NCBI GenBank assembly: GCA_016931325.1
Contig: JAFGFC010000022.1
Span: 1-34,519, forward strand
Length of the DNA: 34,519 bases
Reading direction: 5' to 3'
Source: Spirochaetota bacterium
GTDB lineage: Bacteria; Spirochaetota; JAHITG01; JAFGFC01
The translations under genes were made by a program, and so were the position numbers. How positions within the stretch are numbered: the stretch's first letter is position 1; every line of letters starts with the position of its first letter. Shown here one piece after another: positions 26,362 through 34,519 of the stretch. The notes beneath the pieces were generated by a model. The model was not told the origin of the DNA. It worked only from the letters and a program-made list of their open reading frames with translations, and did no database searches.

Positions 26362-27561
26362 ATGTCAAAAAAAAAGAAACCCAATGAAGTGGACCTTTCC
26401 CTCAGTACTCGATCCATCCATGCGGGTGAGACCAGGGAACGATATGCTGATTCTTTAACCACCCCCATTTTTCAGACAGCCACTTATACATTTAAAAATT
26501 CAAAAGAGATCGAATCCTTTACCAAGAAGAAAAAAACACGTTTTGAATATGGGCGATACGGGAATCCGACAGAAGAGATAGCGCAAAAACGTCTGGCCGA
26601 TCTTGAGGGGGCTGAGGACTGCGTGGTCTTTTCATCGGGTATGATGGCGATTACTACCTCTATTCTTTCGCTGGTTCATTCAGGTGATCATATCGTTATC
26701 ACCGATGACAGTTATAAAAAGACATTGGAGTTCTGCCGTTCCTACCTCCAGCGTTTTGGCGTCGAATGTACCATTGTGCCGTTTGGTGATTATGATGTGC
26801 TGGAAAAGGCGATAAAGAAGAATACGCGATTTATCTTTTCTGAATCACCCACCAATCCGTATTTGAATATTTTTGACCTTGTTAAATTAAAAAAGATCGC
26901 TGAAAAATATAAGATATTAACTCTGATCGACAGCACCTTTGCCACTCCTTTTAATCAAAGGCCTCTGGAATTCGGTATTGACCTGGTGCTGCAAAGCGCC
27001 ACCAAGTTCCTGGGAGGGCATAATGATATTTTAGCAGGCGCCGCTCTGGGGAAAAAAGGGCTGATTGAAAGAATACGTAATCTGCACAAATCCATGGGGG
27101 GATTGATCGATCCTCATTGTTGTTATCTGCTGCTGAGAGGATTAAAAACGTTTCCCCTGAGGGTGAAACAGCAAAATGAATCAGCCTTGAAAATATCCCG
27201 TTTTCTGGAGTCTCATAAAAAGATTAACAGGGTCTATTATCCTTTTTTAGAAAGTCATGCGCATTATTCTATTGCCAGGGAACAGATGTCAGGGGGAGGG
27301 GGTGTTGTCACGTTTGAAATAAAAGGTAATTTAAATGACTCAAAAAAAATGCTTGATGCCCTGAAGTTGTGTTACATAGCACCCAGTCTGGGCGGGGTAG
27401 AGACACTGATCACTCATCCGGCTATAGTCACGTATTATGATTATACAAGGGAGGAACGATATAAACTGGGTATAACGGATGCTCTTTTCAGGCTGTCTGT
27501 TGGGATTGAAAATGTTGATGATATAATCAATGATCTTGATCAGGCGTTAAAAAAGATATAA
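26362..27561 (+). CDS. Cys/Met-metabolism PLP-dependent enzyme (cystathionine gamma-synthase / O-acyl-homoserine sulfhydrylase-like)
   Basis: STRSIHAGE, RYGNPTEEIAQKRLADLEGAEDCVVFSSGMMAI, PLP-lysine context LQSATKFLGGHNDILAG, PSLGGVETLITHPA, RLSVGIENVDDII. Confidence 0.9.
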   Translation: MSKKKKPNEVDLSLSTRSIHAGETRERYADSLTTPIFQTATYTFKNSKEIESFTKKKKTRFEYGRYGNPTEEIAQKRLADLEGAEDCVVFSSGMMAITTSILSLVHSGDHIVITDDSYKKTLEFCRSYLQRFGVECTIVPFGDYDVLEKAIKKNTRFIFSESPTNPYLNIFDLVKLKKIAEKYKILTLIDSTFATPFNQRPLEFGIDLVLQSATKFLGGHNDILAGAALGKKGLIERIRNLHKSMGGLIDPHCCYLLLRGLKTFPLRVKQQNESALKISRFLESHKKINRVYYPFLESHAHYSIAREQMSGGGGVVTFEIKGNLNDSKKMLDALKLCYIAPSLGGVETLITHPAIVTYYDYTREERYKLGITDALFRLSVGIENVDDIINDLDQALKKI

Positions 27562-27594
27562 AACTAGCCTGCCCTGTGGGGGTACAGGAATAAA

Positions 27595-29157
27595 TTATTT
27601 CTTCTTTTTTATAAAAGATTTAATGATCCGGAAAAATTTCTCCAGTTCTGCTGATTTAAACAAATAATTTAAAAAAAAGTAAAATCCGCCACAGAGGATG
27701 ATTGTTCCTGTGGCTGAAACAATGATTTTATATCCCTTTAACCATTGATAAAGACTCAGGCCGGCGATCCCCATTACAATAGCGGCCAGGGCATGCTTTC
27801 CTATCCCGGACAGGATATTTTGATCTTTGATCCATCCAAAGTGACGTGTGTAGTTAAAGCTTAAAACTAAAAAATTTACAAAAGAACCACAGGATAGACC
27901 CAGGGCCAGACCCTTGACCCCCATGACCCTGTAGGTGGATAAACTGACAGCCAGATTGGTCACAACAGCACTGATACTTGAAATAACCGCAATATGGGAC
28001 TTGTTAGCGGCGTAAAAAACAGGAGCCATGATCTTTACGCCCGAATAAAAGAAAAGGGCTAAACAATAGAATTGAAGGGTTTGATAAGTAAACAACGTAT
28101 CCCGGGGTTTGAACTGTCCATGTTCAAATAACAGCTCGATGATCAGTTGACCTAAAAGAAAAAAATATACCAGAGCCGGAAATGATAAAAATGAATTTAA
28201 TTTTAAAGAATCAGCTATATTTTTATTCAATTGGCTTATATCGTTTTTCACTATATCCCTGGAGATATAAGCGGTGGTGACGGTCGCAATGGCGACGCCA
28301 AAAAGTCCGATAGGGAATTGGATTAATCGGAAAGCATAATTGAGATAAGAGACAGACCCTGTCGGGAGAAACGAAGCCAGCATGGTATTAATGATAATAT
28401 TGATCTGAACAGCCGCCAGTCCAATAATGGCCGGGAGCATAAGATTGAATATTCTCTTCAATCCTTCTTCCTTGAATTTTAAATCAAAACAGAACTTGTA
28501 TTTATATCCCAGACGACAGGCCGAAGGTATCTGTATTGCCAGTTGAATAAAACCCCCCACAAACGCAGCCATTGCCCAGAGCACAGCTTTTTGATGAGAT
28601 GAAGGGCTGATCAGAAAGATGATGAGCCCTCCCAGGATAATTGTCAGATTGAACATGGCGGGAGCAAAAGCGGGAATAAAAAATTTATGATAAACGTTCA
28701 ACATGCCCATAAAAACAGAAGCCAGTGAGACAAATAAAAGAAAAGGCAGGAGAATTTTTGTCATCATGATCGTAAGTGAGAATTTTTCAGGGAAAAGAGA
28801 AAAACCGGGGGCCATAAACCGGACGATCTGTGGTGTGAATATATAACCCAGAATAATCAGGAAACCTATTACCATAATAAGAAAATTGATCACCAGATTG
28901 CTTAAATAAAAGGCTTTTTTCTCGCCTTTCTTTAACACGTACTGAGTGAAGGTTGGAATAAAAGAGGTTGAGAGCGCTCCTTCCGCGAATAGATCCCTTA
29001 AAAGATTGGGGATCCTGAAAGCGACCAGAAAAGCGTCAGCAAAATTGGTAGCGCCCAGAAGAAAGGCGAAGATCTGTTCCCTTATTAAGCCCAGGATCCT
29101 TGAAAGAAATGTTGCCGAGCTGATGCCGATGATGGAAGATGTTTTGCTTTTTTTCAT
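27595..29157 (-). CDS. murJ: Lipid II flippase MurJ (MviN family)
   Basis: TFLSRILGLIREQIFAFLLGATNFADAFLVAFRIPNLLRDLFAEGALSTSFIPTF; polytopic. Confidence 0.95.
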   Translation of the reverse strand: MKKSKTSSIIGISSATFLSRILGLIREQIFAFLLGATNFADAFLVAFRIPNLLRDLFAEGALSTSFIPTFTQYVLKKGEKKAFYLSNLVINFLIMVIGFLIILGYIFTPQIVRFMAPGFSLFPEKFSLTIMMTKILLPFLLFVSLASVFMGMLNVYHKFFIPAFAPAMFNLTIILGGLIIFLISPSSHQKAVLWAMAAFVGGFIQLAIQIPSACRLGYKYKFCFDLKFKEEGLKRIFNLMLPAIIGLAAVQINIIINTMLASFLPTGSVSYLNYAFRLIQFPIGLFGVAIATVTTAYISRDIVKNDISQLNKNIADSLKLNSFLSFPALVYFFLLGQLIIELLFEHGQFKPRDTLFTYQTLQFYCLALFFYSGVKIMAPVFYAANKSHIAVISSISAVVTNLAVSLSTYRVMGVKGLALGLSCGSFVNFLVLSFNYTRHFGWIKDQNILSGIGKHALAAIVMGIAGLSLYQWLKGYKIIVSATGTIILCGGFYFFLNYLFKSAELEKFFRIIKSFIKKKK

Positions 29158-30857
29158 TAATCAGAGCTATCCGGGTCATCAAATAAATGATCTTCGAAAA
29201 ATTTTTCTTTTTCCCCGGTGGTTGTGCCGGAAAGGTAAAGGCTTTTTTCGACCATGAAAAGGAAAAATTTTTCATTCAATATCTTATCAATCATTTCATT
29301 CTTGGGCAAAGTCTTCAAGTTATGGAAATTTTCTATAACAGGCCGGGTGAGATCATAAAGGTAATAGGCTTTTAGTTTTTCATTCTGGTGCAGCATGAGG
29401 TCAAGGGTACGCTGGATGGTCAGGACCCAGAAATCGATGTCAGGAAAAATATATTTTTTCACAAAATCAAAATAGATCGAATGGACCCTGTCAGGATCTT
29501 TTTGTGATTTTTTATTTTTTTTGGCATCGACAGCCCCTTTCAGGTCATGAAACATTCTTTTGGCTTTCTTGGTAAAATAATACCAGTCCTCGGTAAAAGG
29601 TGTGGAAAGGATCTTTTCGATCATTTCCTTTTGCCGGGTTCCTTTGATCTCAGTTAGTTCGGCTATCTTTTCCTGTGCTTTGAACTGTTCCAGGACCTGT
29701 TTTTGTTGTTGCCATTTAATGGACATGGGTTGGGGTTTTATCTGTTCCTTGGACAGCAATTTCCTTAATCCAATAAAAAAGAAAGGTGTTGTCTGAGCTT
29801 CTGTGCTTGTAAAAAAAGCGTCCCGGATGGTCCTGATGGCATAATCATAAGAGATGGATAAGAGAATTTTTTCGTTCTTTTCATGCTCGATGAATTCTGC
29901 CAGCTGTTTCTTGGAGACATTTTCCAAAAGTTCGAAATTAGCGATACCTATAATAAGATCACAGTAGAGAAGAATATAAATATTCTTTTTTAAATTTATA
30001 AAATGCAGGGAAAATGTAAAATTATCTTCGATCGGGGTGATATAAATCTGATCGAAGGGGGTGAGGGAACTCAGGTCTATCTTTGAACGGGCCTGTGTGT
30101 TTTTCGAGATCTCACCCGAGATGATAATCTTTTTAATTGTCTCTTCCGCCAGATTGACTATCTGTGTATCATTTTTAAATCGTTTGATTATTTTTTTTAA
30201 AAAGATCAAACTTTCTGTATGCTTTATAGATTCAATCAGTGTTATGATCTGTTTGATCAAAGGTTTTTGATTTGATTCAATCAGAAATTCATAAAGGTTT
30301 AAAAGGTTGATATCCTTCAGGACCGCCAGATTATTCAATACTTTAATATTAACACTGACATCGCTAAAGCTGAATTCATTCAGAAACATTAAGAATTCGA
30401 ACCGGCTTTTAGTACGCCCATCTATAAGAAGCCTGGCAATATTTCGCCCGGCTTCCAATGTTTTGGATTTGGGAATATGGTCTATAAATTCATCGATCTT
30501 ATCTCTTGAATTATAAAATTCAAAAACAGGATCCAGCACAATTAAAAGCGGAATAGAGATCTTGATCCTTTTTAAATAGTTTAAAATATATTGCGGAAGG
30601 GCCGGGTCATTTAAAATTTCAAAAATGCGGGTGATGATCCAACCTTTTTTCTTTTCTTTGGCCAGCGGGAAGGATAACCTTTGAGCCTGAAAAAGGAGGG
30701 TATTAATAAAAATGGATCTGTCTTTGTTGATCCATTTCTTGTTCCAAATTTCAATTTCATTATCTTTCAGATTGGATTTAAGGCTCAGATTATCCAACTC
30801 TGAAATGATCTTGCGGCGTATAAGAAAGGTGGTGTCAACTTTATGAGGAAGGATCAT
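29157..30857 (-). CDS. Protein of unknown function, predominantly helical (HEAT-like?), 566 aa
   Basis: Full-length ORF; TAATG overlap with murJ start and TAAATG junction with the upstream ORF; no signal peptide. Confidence 0.65.
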   Translation of the reverse strand: MILPHKVDTTFLIRRKIISELDNLSLKSNLKDNEIEIWNKKWINKDRSIFINTLLFQAQRLSFPLAKEKKKGWIITRIFEILNDPALPQYILNYLKRIKISIPLLIVLDPVFEFYNSRDKIDEFIDHIPKSKTLEAGRNIARLLIDGRTKSRFEFLMFLNEFSFSDVSVNIKVLNNLAVLKDINLLNLYEFLIESNQKPLIKQIITLIESIKHTESLIFLKKIIKRFKNDTQIVNLAEETIKKIIISGEISKNTQARSKIDLSSLTPFDQIYITPIEDNFTFSLHFINLKKNIYILLYCDLIIGIANFELLENVSKKQLAEFIEHEKNEKILLSISYDYAIRTIRDAFFTSTEAQTTPFFFIGLRKLLSKEQIKPQPMSIKWQQQKQVLEQFKAQEKIAELTEIKGTRQKEMIEKILSTPFTEDWYYFTKKAKRMFHDLKGAVDAKKNKKSQKDPDRVHSIYFDFVKKYIFPDIDFWVLTIQRTLDLMLHQNEKLKAYYLYDLTRPVIENFHNLKTLPKNEMIDKILNEKFFLFMVEKSLYLSGTTTGEKEKFFEDHLFDDPDSSD

Positions 30858-31457
30858 TTACTTGCCTTTAATAAGAGAGATGATAACCTGATGATCAAGG
30901 TCCTTGTAGATATTCTTGTTTTTTAAAGGAAGACCTTTTAAATCATGGATATCCGAACCGATGCGACTGGCATTAATATTCTCTAGAGCAATATTAGATG
31001 CATTTAATTTCTGAATGATCTGACTCTGTTTTTTTTCAGAGGTTGTTATTTCCTGAGAGATCCGGTACACCAGCTGCTCTACATTTTTGGCCGAATAATA
31101 ATCTTTATCCGCCGGGATCATAGTTTTTAACAACAATTTTTGATTGAATTTTGTGTTCCTGGACAGAGTGGTCAGTTCTTCCCTTATCTTATTCAGGTCT
31201 TGATCGTTTAAAATAATATTCTTTGCCTTTTTTAATGATTCAATGACAAGGTGAGTTTTGGACAATTCTGTTTGAGCCTCTTTAATATCCTTAAGAATGG
31301 AACGAATTTTTGATTTTTGGGAATTAAACTGAATTTTACTTTCAACAGGGGAGTCTTGAACCTTCTCTGTTTTGCTTTTAGAACTGGTTGGTAATGATTT
31401 CTGGGGTGCAGAGTCAGTTCCCTTAATGTCTGGTAAAGAGCCTGATTTAATATCCAT
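30858..31457 (-). CDS. Coiled-coil/helical protein of unknown function (~199 aa)
   Basis: ATG at 31457 preceded by GGAGGAGGTGG; long helical heptad-rich region SKIRSILKDIKEAQTELSKTHLVIESLKKAKNIILND. Confidence 0.6.
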   Translation of the reverse strand: MDIKSGSLPDIKGTDSAPQKSLPTSSKSKTEKVQDSPVESKIQFNSQKSKIRSILKDIKEAQTELSKTHLVIESLKKAKNIILNDQDLNKIREELTTLSRNTKFNQKLLLKTMIPADKDYYSAKNVEQLVYRISQEITTSEKKQSQIIQKLNASNIALENINASRIGSDIHDLKGLPLKNKNIYKDLDHQVIISLIKGK

Positions 31458-31458
31458 A

Positions 31459-31812
31459 TTATCCACCTCCTCCATTAGGTGCCTCTTCCTTTAGTATTTC
31501 TAATATCTTTATAATACCATTATAAGGGCCTTTCATTTGGATCAGTTCGGCTTTTATTTCCAATATTCTATTTTCCCGTTTCATAAAGGCCTGAATATCT
31601 TTTTTATCGATCAGTTTATAACTTATGCGGGAACGTGTTTTCCAGTTGGCTACCAGATAGATCTCATTATCTGAATAAACTTCAACTTTACCATAGACTG
31701 TAATGATTTGAGGACTGGGTTGCTCGTACTTTTTCTGGGATGAACAGGATGATACTGAAAAAAACAATATTACGACGAAAAAATACAAATAGTTGCGATA
31801 GGTAATATTCAT
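31459..31812 (-). CDS. Putative lipoprotein of unknown function (~117 aa)
   Basis: MNITYRNYLYFFVVILFFSVSSC lipobox, then small beta-rich domain. Start at internal Met (31812). Confidence 0.65.
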   Translation of the reverse strand: MNITYRNYLYFFVVILFFSVSSCSSQKKYEQPSPQIITVYGKVEVYSDNEIYLVANWKTRSRISYKLIDKKDIQAFMKRENRILEIKAELIQMKGPYNGIIKILEILKEEAPNGGGG

Positions 31813-31839
31813 ATGGGTATATACAGGCCACCTTAAAAT

Positions 31840-31867
31840 AATATAACACATATATATTCAATTTCAA
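31840..31867 (-). promoter_or_regulatory. Candidate promoter for the lipoprotein/coiled-coil/566-aa/murJ cluster
   Basis: On the minus strand TTGAAA, 16-nt spacer, TATATT (plus-strand TTTCAA 31862-31867, AATATA 31840-31845). Confidence 0.45.
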
Positions 31868-31884
31868 GAAAAAAAAATCAGGAA

Positions 31885-31996
31885 TTAACCACTGGGGACA
31901 CTGAATTCACAGAAATCAAAAAGATATCCAATTTTTAAAATAAAATTTATCTTATTTCATAATAAACTCAGTAATACCAGTGTGTTCAGTGGTTAA
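31885..31996. repeat. 112-bp imperfect palindromic element with TTAACCACTG termini
   Basis: TTAACCACTGgggACACTG.. at 31885 and ..CAGTGTgttCAGTGGTTAA ending 31996; perfect 10-bp terminal inverted repeats. Confidence 0.85.
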
Positions 31997-32001
31997 AAGT
32001 A

Positions 32002-32029
32002 TTGACAAGATTGTTAAAAAAGATAGATT
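32002..32029 (+). promoter_or_regulatory. Candidate promoter for modABC
   Basis: TTGACA (32002-32007), 16-nt spacer, TAGATT (32024-32029); ATG 6 nt further on. Confidence 0.45.
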
Positions 32030-32035
32030 AAATTC

Positions 32036-32872
32036 ATGCGTATCGGAATCATCATTTTTATTTTTTTGCTTTTTATTTCATGCGGGGAAAAACCGTCGTT
32101 ACTGATCATGTGCGGTTCGGCCAGCCAGCTGCCAATGACAAAGATCGCCGGGTTGTACAGCCAGAGAAAAAATATAAAAGTAGACCTTATATACGGCGGA
32201 TCAGGCACACTTCTTTCTCAAATATCTCTTACCAGGAAGGGGGATATTTATCTGCCCGGTTCACCTGATTATATCGTTAAAGGAGTAAAACAAAAAATTA
32301 TCCTGAAAGGAAGTGTAAGGAAGGTCGCTTATCTGATCCCAGGTATCATTGTCCCGAAAGGAAATCCCGGTCATATCAGGAATATATTTGACCTGACAAA
32401 TAAAGATAAAAAAATCGGAACAGGGAATCCGGAAACTGTCGCCCTGGGGCTATATGCCGTTGAATTTTTAGAGAGAAATGATCTTTTAAAGGTTATTCCT
32501 AATATCACCGTCTTTGCTGCCAGTTGTTCTCAAACCCTTAATCTGGTCTTGATGAAAAAAGTGGATGCTGTTCTGGCCTGGCGGGTCTGTGCCCGGTGGA
32601 ACAAAGATAGACTCCAGTATATCCCTCTCCCCCCCCACAGGATCCCCCGCATCTCTTATATCCCTGTTTGTATTCCTGTATATGCCCGGGATGAATCACT
32701 TTCCAGAGATTTTATAGAATTTTTATTATCCGAAACAGGAAAAAATATATACAGGGAATATGGATATATTATATCCCTCTCTGAGGCCCGGGAATATGCC
32801 CCCCGGGCTAAAATCGGCGGGGAATGTCAACTACCTGCACAATATTATCAATTACTAAAAAATGAAAAATAA
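32036..32872 (+). CDS. modA: Molybdate/tungstate ABC transporter substrate-binding lipoprotein (ModA/WtpA type)
   Basis: Lipobox IFIFLLFISCGEK; LIMCGSASQLPMTKIAGLYSQ..VDLIYGGSGTLLSQI..GDIYLPGSPDY; KIGTGNPETVALG; followed by matching permease and ATPase. Confidence 0.82.
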   Translation: MRIGIIIFIFLLFISCGEKPSLLIMCGSASQLPMTKIAGLYSQRKNIKVDLIYGGSGTLLSQISLTRKGDIYLPGSPDYIVKGVKQKIILKGSVRKVAYLIPGIIVPKGNPGHIRNIFDLTNKDKKIGTGNPETVALGLYAVEFLERNDLLKVIPNITVFAASCSQTLNLVLMKKVDAVLAWRVCARWNKDRLQYIPLPPHRIPRISYIPVCIPVYARDESLSRDFIEFLLSETGKNIYREYGYIISLSEAREYAPRAKIGGECQLPAQYYQLLKNEK

Positions 32873-33644
32873 AATATTTTATTTTATATTTATTTCAACA
32901 ACGGTCCTGCTTGGTCTTGCCTTTTTATTTTTGTTATTTTCTCTGATTTATGAGATAAAAGCTGAAGGATATCAATTCTCCATCGATCCTGGCCAGTTAT
33001 TCTTTGTGATTAAATTATCCGTTTTTACCGCGACATTATCTTCCATTATAGCTATTCTTGTGGCTATCCCGGTTTCCTTTCTTCTGGCCAGGCATCAATT
33101 CCCCGGAAAAGTATTTCTTGATACACTTTTTGATATGACTATCGTGGTCTCGCCGATCGCTATAGGGGCCATGCTGTTGATCTTTTTCAATACTTTTATT
33201 GGACGCATGATGGATAATTATTTTAAATTTGTTTTTGAGGTCAAGGGTATTATACTGGCACAGTTCTTTGTTATTATTGGTTATGCTATACGCTTTATGA
33301 AAGCGAGTTTTGAAAGTGTTGATAAAGAATATCAGGATATTGCCAGAACATTGGGGGCGAACTCATTTCATACTTTTTCCAGGATCGTTCTGCCTTTGTC
33401 CAAAAAAGGTATCGTTACGACCTTTTTACTGGTCTGGGCGCGGGCGATTGGTGAGTTCGGAGCTACGGTCACTGTTGCCGGGGCGACAACAATGAAAACA
33501 GAGACGCTGCCGGTGGCTATATTCTTGAGTTTTGAAAGAGCGGATATCACTTCGGCGATAAGTTTTATTTTTATTCTTATTATCATATCTTTGACAGTTA
33601 TCATTATCATAAAAAAGGTCTTTCAGTTTCACAGGGTAATATAG
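32862..33644 (+). CDS. modB: Molybdate/tungstate ABC transporter permease
   Basis: Overlaps modA by 11 nt; permease loop DIARTLGANSFHTFSRIVLPLSKKGIVTTFLLVWARAIGEFGATVTVAG. Confidence 0.9.
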   Translation: MKNKIFYFIFISTTVLLGLAFLFLLFSLIYEIKAEGYQFSIDPGQLFFVIKLSVFTATLSSIIAILVAIPVSFLLARHQFPGKVFLDTLFDMTIVVSPIAIGAMLLIFFNTFIGRMMDNYFKFVFEVKGIILAQFFVIIGYAIRFMKASFESVDKEYQDIARTLGANSFHTFSRIVLPLSKKGIVTTFLLVWARAIGEFGATVTVAGATTMKTETLPVAIFLSFERADITSAISFIFILIIISLTVIIIIKKVFQFHRVI

Positions 33645-33647
33645 TCT

Positions 33648-34519
33648 ATGATAGAAATTGATAATCTTGGCTTTCAGGCTGATAAATTCAAACTGAAAAA
33701 CATCAGTTTTAATGTCGCTCAAAAGGAATATTTTGTACTTCTGGGACCGACGGGTAGCGGAAAGACCAGCTTGATAAAATGTATTGCCGGACTTTACAAG
33801 CCGACCAGTGGAAAGGTAATCAAGAACCGGAACGAAATCACCAATATCCTCCCAGAAAAAAGAAATATAGGTTATGTGCCTCAGCGGTTTGCTTTATTTC
33901 CTCATATGGATGTTCAGGACAATATAGAATTTGGCATGAAAATAAGAGGAACTGACGCAAAAGAGATAAAAACCAGACTGGGGAGCGTGGTCGAATGGTT
34001 AAAAATAGCGCCTTTGTTGAAAAGAGAGATCGACAGTCTGTCAGGCGGAGAAAAGCAAAAGGTTTCCCTGGCCAGGGCCGTAGTCGTGCGGCCTGACCTT
34101 TTACTTCTTGATGAGCCTTTTGCGTCTATTGAGGAAAGTTTTCGTAAAAAGTTATGGTTTGAGTTGAAAAAATTCCTTTCTTATATCGAGATCCCTGTAA
34201 TCCATATTACTCATAATCTGGATGAAGCCTGCGCTCTGGGCGAAAAGGTCGGCATTCTGATCAATGGCGAATTGAAACAAACAGGCAGCGTGACCCAGGT
34301 GCTCGATCATCCCTGTTCAAAAGAGATCGCTTCCTTTTTGGGATATAACAATATTTTCAAAGGAACAGTGGTAAGGAATACGAAAGCCAAATCCCTTATC
34401 AGGACGGACTCGTTTGATATTAAAATAATCAACAGGGTTAATATACAGCCAGGGGATCAAATAGAATTTTGCATCAGGCAGCAGGATTTAAAGATCATCA
34501 GGGAAAACTATCCCATAAA
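33648..34519 (+). CDS. modC: Molybdate/tungstate ABC transporter ATP-binding protein, truncated at right window edge
   Basis: Translated by eye (absent from ORF track): MIEIDNLGFQADKFKLKNISFNVAQKEYFVLLGPTGSGKTSLIKCIAGL..LSGGEKQKVSLARAVVVRPDLLLLDEPFAS..HITHNLDEACALGEKVGIL.., open to the end. Confidence 0.9.
   Translation, partial: MIEIDNLGFQADKFKLKNISFNVAQKEYFVLLGPTGSGKTSLIKCIAGLYKPTSGKVIKNRNEITNILPEKRNIGYVPQRFALFPHMDVQDNIEFGMKIRGTDAKEIKTRLGSVVEWLKIAPLLKREIDSLSGGEKQKVSLARAVVVRPDLLLLDEPFASIEESFRKKLWFELKKFLSYIEIPVIHITHNLDEACALGEKVGILINGELKQTGSVTQVLDHPCSKEIASFLGYNNIFKGTVVRNTKAKSLIRTDSFDIKIINRVNIQPGDQIEFCIRQQDLKIIRENYPI

Noticed and set aside
27573-27588. CCTGT-GGGGGT-ACAGG hairpin between the PLP enzyme and murJ as a terminator
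   Set aside because: Only a 5-bp stem with a weak T-rich follow-up; may contribute to termination but cannot be supported by eye.
1-34519. CRISPR array, tRNA/rRNA genes, transposases, phage or defence islands
   Set aside because: No regularly spaced identical repeats, no cloverleaf or rRNA sequence noticed, and no ORF with transposase/integrase/nuclease-defence signatures.

Overview
AT-rich, gene-dense chromosomal window from a diderm (Gram-negative-type) bacterium. It carries envelope-biogenesis and housekeeping genes: secG, a FecR-domain/outer-membrane-barrel fusion, mutL, a TamB-like protein, a DUF2723/TPR membrane protein, a GT2 glycosyltransferase, an MsbA-like ABC exporter, rsmA, comEC, fabZ, ssb, metX-metW plus a Cys/Met-metabolism PLP enzyme, murJ, and a molybdate/tungstate modABC operon whose ATPase runs off the right edge and is missing from the supplied ORF track. 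Several ORFs have no recognisable family: a 508-aa exported protein, a 342-aa tail-anchored protein, a ~267-aa protein translationally coupled to DUF2723, and a lipoprotein / coiled-coil / 566-aa cluster ending in murJ. I saw no CRISPR array, phage, transposase, rRNA, tRNA or defence system. The least explained material is intergenic: clusters of short hairpins, long imperfect AT-rich palindromes (one with heptameric sub-repeats), and a dispersed AGYRTCYTCRC-type motif in the secG-fecR and GT2-msbA gaps. Other points of interest are a ComEC whose metallo-beta-lactamase-like domain has lost its metal-binding motifs, an SSB without the acidic C-terminal tip, -10 boxes abutting start codons (leaderless candidates), and a small SD-led ORF overlapping the msbA-like start. 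No single feature is compelling evidence for a wholly new system.
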